A stretch of 31,480 nucleotides of DNA, taken from assembly GCA_050329835.1 (NCBI GenBank), contig JBHJOJ010000270.1, positions 1 through 31,480 on the forward strand, given 5' to 3'. Source of the DNA: JANNOG01 sp050329835 (GTDB lineage Bacteria; Actinomycetota; Actinomycetes; Actinomycetales; JBBAYJ01). Below the pieces are notes generated by a model, which made no database searches, was not told the origin of the DNA, and was given only the letters and a program-made list of their open reading frames with translations. The position numbers were made by a program, and so were the translations under genes. This document shows, piece after piece, positions 6,701 through 12,948 of the stretch (position 1 is the first letter of the stretch; every line of letters starts with the position of its first letter).

Positions 6701-9551
6701 CGCCGGTCCGGGTGCCGGTGACGCCATCGCCGCCGCGCTGCGGGGCACCGGGCGCCACGTCGCCGTCGTCCCCTGGGGCTCCCCCGGGACGGTCGCGCCG
6801 GGTGGCGTCGCGCGACCGGACCACGGACCGCTCGCGGACGCCCTCGCGGACGTCCTCGCGGGGACCGCCGATGCGACCGGCGACGGACCCGCCGTGGAGG
6901 TCGTCCTGCCGTGGGGCGTGCACCGCCCGTCGGCGGAGTCGCCGACCACCGGCGGGATGCCCGCGCGCGGGCAGGCGCTCTTCGACGCCGCGGTCCGGGT
7001 GGTCCGTACCCTCGCCGACCGAGCGGTGCCGGCCGCCGTCCTGCTGACGGTCGTGACGGGGAACGCCCAGGACGTCGACGGCGACGATCTCCTGTCCCCG
7101 GAACAGGCCCTCACCTGGGGACCGGCACGTGCGGCGGCGTTGGAGCTGCCCCGGGTCAGCAGCCGCGTGGTCGACGTCGACCTCCGCGACCGGTCGGCAG
7201 ACGGCCAGGACCACAGCCGGCGGGCCGTCCTCTCCCGGGCCTGTCGCGACGCGGCCGCCGAGCTGGCCCGCGTGGACGGACCGGGGCTCGTCGCCCTCCG
7301 CGGGGGCCGCCGGTGGCTCCCCGAGACGCTGCCGGTGGCCGCGCCCCCACCGACGGTCCCGGACGCCGGGCTGCGCCGGGACGGCGTCTACGTCGTCACC
7401 GGCGGCCTGGGTGGGGTCGGACTCAGCATCGCCCGTCACCTCGCCGAGCGGGTCCAGGCGCGGCTCGTCCTGTCCTCCCGCACTCCCCTGCCCGAGCGCG
7501 ACCAGTGGGAACGGGTGGTCGGGAACGGCCTCGAGGGGGCCGACACGATCCGTGACCTCCTCGCCCTCGAAGCGGCCGGCGCCGACGTGCTCACGGTGCG
7601 CGCGGACGTGACGGTCCGAGCCGACGTCGACCGCCTGCGCGACTGCACCATGAGGCGTTTCGGGCGGGTGGACGGGATCGTCCACGCGGCCGGCGTGCCG
7701 GGCGACGGCCTCGTCGCGCTCAAGGACCCGGCCGAGGCCGCCGCGGTGCTGGCCCCCAAGGTCATCGGGACGGTGCTGCTGGACGAGGTCTTCGCTCCGA
7801 TGGCACCGGACTTCGTCGTGCTGTGCTCGTCGGTGACGGGTCTGGTCGGCGGGATCGGCCAGGTCGACTACTGCGCCGCCAACGCCTTCCTCGATGCCTA
7901 CGCCCGCAGCCCGCTGCGCAGGGCGCCCGCGATGACCTCCATCGCCTGGGGCGAGTGGCTCGAGGTCGGCATGGCCGCGCGCAGCCGTCCCGCGGGCCCG
8001 GACGAGGGTGCCGGTCCCCGTGAGGGCACCCACCCGGCCGGGACCGGGCCGGCCCCGGCCACCGGCCCCCATCCCTGGCTGGCGTCCCCACCGGGGGACC
8101 GGCGGGCGCACGCGGAACCGGACGCCTTCCGGGTCCTGCTGGACGCAGACGACTGGGTGTTCGCGGAGCACCGGATCGCGGGCACGCCGGTCCTGCCGGG
8201 CACCGGGCACCTCGAGCTCATGCGGGCGGCCGCAGTGGCCTCGGCGGTCCCGGGACCGGTCCCCGCCGACGGCGTCGACCTGCTGGACGTCACCTTCGTC
8301 GCGCCCCTGACGGCCCGGCGCGGGAAGGATCCCGAGGCCACGGTGCGCGCCGAACGGGACCCGGTCGGCGCGCAACGGCTCGTCGTGAGCGCTCGCGACG
8401 GTGGCGCGGGGCGGCCCGTGGTGCACGCCGCGGCGCGTGTCGTCCCGGCCGCGCCGGCGGCCGGCCGGGTGGACCTCGCGGTCCTGCGCTCGCGCGTCGA
8501 CACGCCGGTCCACACGGACCCGGGCGAGACCCGTGACGGCAGGTGGCTGACGCTGGGGGAACGCTGGTCGGCGATCCGCGCGACGTGGCGTGACGAGTCC
8601 GGGCAGGAGGAACTCGCGCGCTTCGAGGCCACCGCCCAGGTGGCCGGCGAGCTCGACGTCCTGCCGCTGCACCCGGCCCTGCTCGACCAGCTCACCGGTT
8701 TCGGGTCGGCCGCCGGCCTCGACGGGGACGCCCTGCCGGTGGGGTACGAACGCGTGACGATCCGCGGCGGGCTGCCCGCCCGTGGGTGGAGCCACCTGAC
8801 GTGGCGGGACACCCCCGCACCGGGGCAGGCGGTGGCCGACGTGACGGTGACGGACGACGACGGGCGGTGCCTCGTCGAAGTCACCGGGTTCACGCTGCGG
8901 CTGGCCGTGGGCGGCGCCGTCGTCGAGAGCCCGGTCGAGAGCCCCGCCGAGAGTCCCGTCGAGGCCGAGACGTCCATCGGGATGGCCCCGGCCGAGGCGG
9001 CCGAGGCGATGCAGCGGGTGGTCGCCGCCGGCCTCGGCCCGGTGGTGGCGGTGAGCGCGGTCCCCGTGGACGACATCGCGGCGGACGTCCGCCGCCGCGC
9101 CGAGCAGGTGCGCGGGCGTGAGCCGGGCGGCGCCGCACCCGGCGATCCCGGCGACGGCCTCGACGGTCCCCCCGGCGAGGACCCGGGCGACGGGTCCCGG
9201 GACGGGGACGTCGCCACCGCGTCCGCGCCACTCGACCGGACCGGCCTGGCCGAGTTCGTGGCGCCGGCCGACGGCCTGGAACGGACGGTCGCCGACGTGT
9301 GGGCCGAGGTGATCGGGGCCGGGCCGGTGGGCGCCGAGGACGACTTCTTCGCCCTCGGCGGCAACTCGATGCTGGCGGTCCAGCTGGTCTGGCGGGCCGG
9401 CGAGGTCACCCGGGCCCAGCTGCCGATGCGGAGCCTGTTCGACGCTCCCACCGTCGCGGGGATGGCGGCCGCGGTCCGGCGGGCTCAGGAGGCCTCCCCG
9501 GGCGCCGGGACCGGCACCGAGATCCGACGGCTGCCGCGGGCCGAGCGGTGA
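3777..9551 (+). CDS. type I polyketide synthase, one module: KS-AT-KR-DH-T
   Basis: A 1924-residue module. KS (about 12-435) has an intact triad: Cys186 in SACSTSLVA, His322 in AHGTGT, and His362 in KGNIGH. AT (about 549-830) has GHSIGE with Ser651 and HAFH at 747-750, the signature of malonyl-CoA choice. PTYPFARERYW closes the KS-AT part. The region at about 865-1200 looks like the KR structural subdomain. The catalytic KR has the NADPH loop GGLGGVG (1209-1215), Ser1352, Tyr1365 and Asn1369 (YCAAN). DH lies after KR (about 1455-1720), with His1465 in HRIAGTPVLP and Asp1637 in HPALLDQ, so both catalytic residues are present. After acidic linkers (ESPVESPAESP and a Gly/Asp-rich stretch) comes a carrier domain (about 1830-1905) with the phosphopantetheine site GGNS, Ser1864, of NRPS-like type. 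There is no ER and no TE. The module should add malonate and reduce and dehydrate it to an alkene. Iterative use is possible. It heads a four-gene operon. Confidence 0.93.
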   Translation: MTITSRTPVRELPDEPIAIIGMSLRAPGASNTDDYWRNLLAGVDSGTRSSIPDQLALGVPAAEARRPDFVPVAQLLAGHDLFDARLFGLPRREAELRDPQQRIFLETALTALEHAGHAGTTGERIGVFAGVKANSYLVRNIMPGSRLTETLDDMVVGIANDHDYVATFVSHALDLTGPSMTVGSACSTSLVAVHLACQSLRRGESDVAIAGASSLELPHGRGYVHRPGGVQSADGRCRPFGADATGTVWGSGVGAVVLKRLGRAQEDGDTVHAVVAGSAVTNDGAAKSGFTAPSVDGQARAISGALRAAGVDPRTVGMVEAHGTGTALGDPLEVEALTHAFGGGQGLDPWCLIGSAKGNIGHLVAAAGIAGLVKAVLAVREGVVPPTLYGDRPNPAIDFTTTPFALAEGPQAWPGLGGPRRAGVSAFGIGGTNAHVVLEQAPPPVRASPEQPGPHLLVVSAAGGEALRTAACRLADHLERQDSVPGGPATSLADVAHTLGRGRPSRDVRLSVVASSGSEAADRLRAATGPDTPAATSSRGARGTSGAGAQVALLFSGQGTQYPGMGAGLYRRFPVYRDAVDRCTALLEPLLDPHLEVDLAALLRGDDIGPDAADTLRRTAVTQPALFVLEWSLTELLASWGLVADALLGHSIGEYVAACRADVMPLPDALRMVAERGRLMQALPPGAMVAVPVGEEEAVALAGGALDVAALNGPRSSVLSGPPAAVDDLERRLDAQGVPHTRLRTSHAFHSAMTEPALGPFRDLVAEIPLAAPSVPVWSNVTGRPLTAAEAVDPGHWARQLRGTVRFGDGVADLAGRSGAWQLVEVGPGRVLRDLSAGHLDPGRHQGFHTLPGPDDTPGTDVRHLLECVGALWASGARVDPAATGTGGRVPLPTYPFARERYWIDPPPTPGASDAGAAASREVPERPGPPRARERDDWLEVPAWRPAPPSVPWGRRRSAAPALVVAPPGEAIPADAGPGAGDAIAAALRGTGRHVAVVPWGSPGTVAPGGVARPDHGPLADALADVLAGTADATGDGPAVEVVLPWGVHRPSAESPTTGGMPARGQALFDAAVRVVRTLADRAVPAAVLLTVVTGNAQDVDGDDLLSPEQALTWGPARAAALELPRVSSRVVDVDLRDRSADGQDHSRRAVLSRACRDAAAELARVDGPGLVALRGGRRWLPETLPVAAPPPTVPDAGLRRDGVYVVTGGLGGVGLSIARHLAERVQARLVLSSRTPLPERDQWERVVGNGLEGADTIRDLLALEAAGADVLTVRADVTVRADVDRLRDCTMRRFGRVDGIVHAAGVPGDGLVALKDPAEAAAVLAPKVIGTVLLDEVFAPMAPDFVVLCSSVTGLVGGIGQVDYCAANAFLDAYARSPLRRAPAMTSIAWGEWLEVGMAARSRPAGPDEGAGPREGTHPAGTGPAPATGPHPWLASPPGDRRAHAEPDAFRVLLDADDWVFAEHRIAGTPVLPGTGHLELMRAAAVASAVPGPVPADGVDLLDVTFVAPLTARRGKDPEATVRAERDPVGAQRLVVSARDGGAGRPVVHAAARVVPAAPAAGRVDLAVLRSRVDTPVHTDPGETRDGRWLTLGERWSAIRATWRDESGQEELARFEATAQVAGELDVLPLHPALLDQLTGFGSAAGLDGDALPVGYERVTIRGGLPARGWSHLTWRDTPAPGQAVADVTVTDDDGRCLVEVTGFTLRLAVGGAVVESPVESPAESPVEAETSIGMAPAEAAEAMQRVVAAGLGPVVAVSAVPVDDIAADVRRRAEQVRGREPGGAAPGDPGDGLDGPPGEDPGDGSRDGDVATASAPLDRTGLAEFVAPADGLERTVADVWAEVIGAGPVGAEDDFFALGGNSMLAVQLVWRAGEVTRAQLPMRSLFDAPTVAGMAAAVRRAQEASPGAGTGTEIRRLPRAER

Positions 9552-10771
9552 CGAGCCGGCTCGACATCCTCGTCACGCCGGTTCCGTGGGCGGGTCACGT
9601 GAACCCGACCCTGGCCGTCACGAAGGAACTCGTCCGGCGCGGTCACCGGGTGACGTACGCGCTTCCCGAGCAGTGGCGACCGGTCGTGCGCGCGGTCGGG
9701 GCCACGCTGCTGCCGATCGCGCCCGTCGACTCGCTGGACGACCCGGCCGAGGACGCGCTCACCCGGTTCGCGCTCACGCCGCCGCGTCTGACGAGACACG
9801 CGGTCTCCGTCCTGCCGCAGATCCTGTCGCAGGTCACCGTCCGGACGCCCGACCTGCTCGCCTACGACGTCCTGTGCGTCTGGGGCCGGCTGCTGGCGAC
9901 CGTGCTGCCCAGCCCGGCTGCCGTGCTGCACACCACGTTCGCCACCAACGAGCACGTCTCCTACGTCGACCCGGCCCTGCACTACCGCGGCCTCGGGGAC
10001 CGGCTGGCGTCCGCGATGGCCGGCTACTCGGCCGACATCGCGACCCTGTCACGGGCGCACGGCACCCCGCGGGTCACAGTGCAGGACCTCCTCAGCCCCC
10101 GCGAGGCCGTCGAGATCGTGTTCTGCCTGCCGTCCTACCAGCCGGCCGTGGCGACCTTCGGCGAACGCCACCGCTTCGTCGGACCGAGCCTGCGTCCCGC
10201 GGCCGCGGGCCCTCCCGGCGGCAACCCGTTCCCGGGGGCCCTGGACGCCGCCCGGAGGCACCCGAGGTCGCTGTTCGTCTCCGGCGGGACGAGGAACCCC
10301 GAGTGGCCGGGCCTGGTCGAGCTGTGCGCCGAGGCGTTCGGTGACGGCCGGTGGGAGGTCGCGGTCGCCGCCCCGCCCCCCGCACGACCCGTCGACGTGC
10401 CCACTCTGCACGTGAGGGACACGTTCCCGCAGGTCGAGATCCTGCGGCAGGCCGCCGGCCTGGTGACTCACGGCGGGATGAACAGCCTTATGGAGGCGGC
10501 GGTCCACGGGGTCCCCGTCCTGGTCGTGCCCCGCGTTCCCGAGCAGGCGGTCAACGCGGCGACCATCGCCGGCCTCGGTGTCGGACTCACCGCGGACCCG
10601 GCCACGCTGACCCCGCAATCGCTGCGGGCCGCCGTGGACTGCCTCGTCGAGGACCAGGCGATCCAGCGGGCGGTCGCCGAGATGAGGCTCCAGGCCGTCG
10701 CGGCCGGCGGGCCCGGTGCCGCCGCGGACGCCCTCGAGGACCGGGTCGCGGCAGGAGGTGTCCAGGCGTGA
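9548..10771 (+). CDS. macrolide-type (MGT/GT1) glycosyltransferase
   Basis: A 407-residue GT-B enzyme starting at GTG in a GTGA overlap with the PKS stop, so the two are probably translationally coupled. The N-terminal domain begins TSRLDILVTPVPWAGHVNPT; His17 in GHVNP is the expected catalytic base. The C-terminal domain has the nucleotide-sugar binding signature THGGMNSLMEAAVHGVPV followed by PEQAVNA, typical of GT1 enzymes that glycosylate polyketides, macrolides and glycolipids with UDP- or TDP-sugars. No deoxysugar genes are in the window, so the donor is probably a common cellular NDP-sugar or is made elsewhere. Its place between the PKS and the exporter suggests it glycosylates the cluster product before export; self-protection by glycosylation is another possibility. 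The larger open frame starting at 9299 overlaps the PKS and is not real. Confidence 0.9.
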   Translation: MTSRLDILVTPVPWAGHVNPTLAVTKELVRRGHRVTYALPEQWRPVVRAVGATLLPIAPVDSLDDPAEDALTRFALTPPRLTRHAVSVLPQILSQVTVRTPDLLAYDVLCVWGRLLATVLPSPAAVLHTTFATNEHVSYVDPALHYRGLGDRLASAMAGYSADIATLSRAHGTPRVTVQDLLSPREAVEIVFCLPSYQPAVATFGERHRFVGPSLRPAAAGPPGGNPFPGALDAARRHPRSLFVSGGTRNPEWPGLVELCAEAFGDGRWEVAVAAPPPARPVDVPTLHVRDTFPQVEILRQAAGLVTHGGMNSLMEAAVHGVPVLVVPRVPEQAVNAATIAGLGVGLTADPATLTPQSLRAAVDCLVEDQAIQRAVAEMRLQAVAAGGPGAAADALEDRVAAGGVQA

Positions 10772-11811
10772 CGTCCGCTCCCCGGGCGGCGACCGCCGTC
10801 GCGGTGACCTCACTCGTCAAGCGCTACCACGAGTCCTCCCGCAACGCCGTCGACGGGGTGAGCTTCACGGTCGCGGCCGGCGAGGTCTACGGGCTGCTCG
10901 GACCGAACGGCGCGGGCAAGACGACGACCATCGGGGTCCTCACCACCCGGATCCGGGCGGATTCCGGGTCCGCCCGGCTCTACGGCGTCGAGGTGTCCGA
11001 CGATCCCGTCGGCGCCCGGCGCGTGCTCGCCGTGGTGACTCAGCACAACAACCTCGACCGCTCGCTCACGGTGCGCGAGAACCTCGAGTTCCACGCCGCC
11101 TACCACGGGGTGGGACGCCGCCACCGGCGGGCACGCGCCATGCAGCTGCTGACCCGGCTGGAGCTGCTGGAGTGCGCCGGCTCACCGGTGGAGCGGCTCT
11201 CCGGCGGGCAGGCTCAGCGCGTCAAGATCGCCCGGTCCCTCATGCACACGCCGCGCGTGGTGTTCCTCGACGAACCCGGGACGGGCCTGGACACCCACGG
11301 CAGGCGGTTCGTGCGGGAACTGGTGCGGGAGCTCGCGGCCGACGGGGTGGCCGTGGTCCTCACGACGCACGACATGACCGAGGCGGCGGCCACGACCGAC
11401 CGGGTCGGGATCATCGACCGCGGCGTCCTGCTCGCGGAGGACCGGCCCGCCGGGCTGGTGCGGCGGTTCGCCGCACCCGGTGAGGTGGAGGTCGGGGCGA
11501 GCTGCGCCGACCGGCGGGCGGCCGAGGACCTGGTCCGCTCCCTGCGCGGCATCCCCGGGGTGTGCGACGTGCGAGTGACGCCCGGCGACGGGGGCCCGGG
11601 CGACCCCGGGCAGGTCGACGCGGCGCTGCTCCTCCGAGGGGCACCCGGCGCGATGCCCGCCGTGGACACGACTGCGGTCCTCGACGCGGTCGTCACGACG
11701 GTCGGCGCGGCCGGGGCGCGGCTGCGGCGGCTCGGTCCGCGACACCCGGATCTGGAGGACGTCGTCGCCCGGCTCACCACCGCGGACGGCATGCGGGGGG
11801 CCCACCGGTGA
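10768..11811 (+). CDS. ABC transporter ATP-binding protein, DrrA-like
   Basis: A 347-residue ATPase starting at GTG in a GTGA overlap with the glycosyltransferase stop, preceded by gcaggaggtg at 10751-10760. Motifs: Walker A GPNGAGKTT (45-53, Lys51), signature LSGGQ (144-148), Walker B VVFLDEP with Asp168 and Glu169, and H-loop His201 in TTHD. The C-terminal extension of about 100 residues is typical of the daunorubicin-resistance (DrrA/CcmA) subfamily. It would power the permease encoded by the next gene, which starts in another 4-base overlap. The likely job is export of, and self-resistance to, the glycosylated product. The substrate cannot be read from the sequence. Confidence 0.93.
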   Translation: MTSAPRAATAVAVTSLVKRYHESSRNAVDGVSFTVAAGEVYGLLGPNGAGKTTTIGVLTTRIRADSGSARLYGVEVSDDPVGARRVLAVVTQHNNLDRSLTVRENLEFHAAYHGVGRRHRRARAMQLLTRLELLECAGSPVERLSGGQAQRVKIARSLMHTPRVVFLDEPGTGLDTHGRRFVRELVRELAADGVAVVLTTHDMTEAAATTDRVGIIDRGVLLAEDRPAGLVRRFAAPGEVEVGASCADRRAAEDLVRSLRGIPGVCDVRVTPGDGGPGDPGQVDAALLLRGAPGAMPAVDTTAVLDAVVTTVGAAGARLRRLGPRHPDLEDVVARLTTADGMRGAHR

Positions 11812-12602
11812 GGCCCCGGCCCGGTGTCCCCGCCCCCTCGGCGGCGTCCCTGCTCGCCATGGTCCGCCGGGACGTCCTCGTCGCCCGTCGCGACGTGCTC
11901 GTGCTGGTCGCCCAGGGGCTGCTCCAGCCGCTGCTGCTGCTGCTGGTGTTCGGACGGGTGCTGACCGACCTGGGTTTCGTCCGGGACGACTACGCCACGC
12001 TCCTGCTCCCCGGACTGGTGGGGCTGACGATCGCGCTCACGGCCGTGCAGAGCTCGGCCATTCCCCTGGTGGTCGATCTGTCCTACACCCGGGAGGTCGA
12101 GGACCGGCTCCTGTCCCCGGTGTCGACCGCGACCGTCGCGATCGGCAAGGTCGCCGTCGGCGCCGCCCGGGCGCTCGTGGCCGGCGCCGCGATGCTTCCG
12201 CTCGGCGTGCTCGTCCTGGGCTCGGTGCCGTGGAACCCGCCCGGCCTGCCGCTGCTGACGGTGACCGCCATCCTCGGTGCGGTCGCCTGCTCGGGGCTGG
12301 GCATGGTGCTGGGAACGTCGGTGCCGCCCGACAGGATCAACTCGGTCGTGGCGCTCGTGGTGACGCCCCTGCTGTTCACCGGGTCCAGTCAGTACCCCTG
12401 GCGGGATCTCGACGTCATCCCCTGGTTCCAGGTGGTCACCGCGTTCAACCCGCTCACCTACCTCAGCGAGGGGCTGCGGGCGGCGATGCTGCCGTCGGGG
12501 GATCACCTGCCGCCGTGGCTGTGCGTGGCAGCTCTGTCGGGCTTCGCCCTGGCGCTCACGGCCCTCGGCACGCGGGGCTTCGTGCGACGGGCGTCCGGCT
12601 GA
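11808..12602 (+). CDS. ABC-2 type transporter permease, DrrB-like
   Basis: A 264-residue membrane protein starting at GTG in a GTGA overlap with the ATPase gene. An in-frame ATG at 11859 would shorten it by 17 residues, but the overlap pattern shared with its neighbours favours 11808. About six hydrophobic segments are visible: LVAQGLLQPLLLLLVFG, LLPGLVGLTIALTAV, VAVGAARALVAGAAMLPLGV, VTAILGAVACSGLGMVLG, VVALVVTPLLFTG and a C-terminal VAALSGFALALTAL. The region before the last segment (NPLTYLSEGLRAAM) is the classic ABC-2 permease motif. With the ATPase it would form a 2+2 exporter in the cytoplasmic membrane. It is the last gene of the + operon, and its stop sits in the left arm of an inverted repeat shared with the converging mbtH-like gene. 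Confidence 0.92.
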   Translation: MRPRPGVPAPSAASLLAMVRRDVLVARRDVLVLVAQGLLQPLLLLLVFGRVLTDLGFVRDDYATLLLPGLVGLTIALTAVQSSAIPLVVDLSYTREVEDRLLSPVSTATVAIGKVAVGAARALVAGAAMLPLGVLVLGSVPWNPPGLPLLTVTAILGAVACSGLGMVLGTSVPPDRINSVVALVVTPLLFTGSSQYPWRDLDVIPWFQVVTAFNPLTYLSEGLRAAMLPSGDHLPPWLCVAALSGFALALTALGTRGFVRRASG

Positions 12603-12660
12603 GCGGGCATCGACGGGCGGGCGTCGAACAGGGCGGACTCGGGGCCGTGGCGGCGCTCAG
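12599..12660. terminator. candidate bidirectional terminator between the converging operons
   Basis: The 54-base gap between the two operon ends contains two nested inverted repeats. The outer pair is ctgagcg (12599-12605) with cgctcag (12654-12660), and both stop codons fall within these arms. The inner pair is tcgacg (12610-12615) with cgtcga (12622-12627) around a 6-base loop. There is no U-run, which is common for actinomycete terminators. The symmetry and position suggest termination from both sides; the stems are short, so confidence is moderate. Confidence 0.45.
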
Positions 12661-12887
12661 CCGGCCCCGGGCTCCCGGCGGGCCACCCGCGGTCCCTCCC
12701 ACACCGAGGCCACGTGCTCCAGGCACGCCCGTCTCGAGCCGCTGACTCCGGTGTCCGTCCATCCCGCCGGGGGGCCGGCGTCCGCGGCCATCGGCCAGAC
12801 CGAGTACTGACCTTCCTCGTTGACGACGACCATGACCTGCTCCTCGTCCTCCTCCGGTAGCGGCCCGGTCACCGGCTCACGATTCAT
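12657..12887 (-). CDS. MbtH-like protein (NRPS adenylation-domain partner), divergent
   Basis: A 76-residue protein. MbtH-like proteins bind NRPS A domains and are often needed for their folding and activity. The core NEEGQYSVWP ... PAGWTDTGVSGS ... CLEHVASVW matches the family, and the three structural Trp residues are present (Trp31, Trp43, Trp63). Two features are atypical: the usual N-terminal NPFDD-like stretch is replaced by an acidic PEEDEEQ, and the usual C-terminal WTDMRP reads WEGPRV. The ATG at 12885-12887 was chosen over upstream starts because of a strong ribosome site and because the homology begins there. It is the last gene of the - operon, 61 bases after the acyl-CoA dehydrogenase, with its own ribosome site. 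Its likely partners are the A domains of the two NRPS genes. Confidence 0.9.
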   Translation of the reverse strand: MNREPVTGPLPEEDEEQVMVVVNEEGQYSVWPMAADAGPPAGWTDTGVSGSRRACLEHVASVWEGPRVARREPGAG

Positions 12888-12893
12888 CGGACG

Positions 12894-12903
12894 TCCTCTC
12901 CTC
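12894..12903 (-). promoter_or_regulatory. ribosome binding site of the mbtH-like gene
   Basis: On the - strand this reads GAGGAGAGGA, 6 bases before the ATG. It selects the short 76-residue product over the longer open frame running back to 13079, which overlaps the dehydrogenase gene. Confidence 0.75.
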
Positions 12904-12948
12904 GCGCGGTCCAGCCGACCGAGCCCTCCCACGGGTGCTCCTCGGCCC

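Noticed and set aside
5289..8795. 1168-residue open frame on the - strand, opposite the PKS
   Set aside because: It is low-complexity Arg/Gly/Asp/His-rich sequence with no domain motif. It mirrors a PKS gene with clear catalytic residues and arises from very high GC at third codon positions.
9299..9547. Longer start of the glycosyltransferase frame
   Set aside because: It lies inside the PKS carrier domain and has no glycosyltransferase character. The GTG at 9548 begins the expected N-terminal strand.
3777..9551. PKS considered as an enediyne-type synthase
   Set aside because: The size and KR-DH order are similar, but the carrier domain is at the C-terminus rather than between AT and KR, there is no terminal phosphopantetheinyl transferase domain, and no enediyne accessory genes lie nearby.
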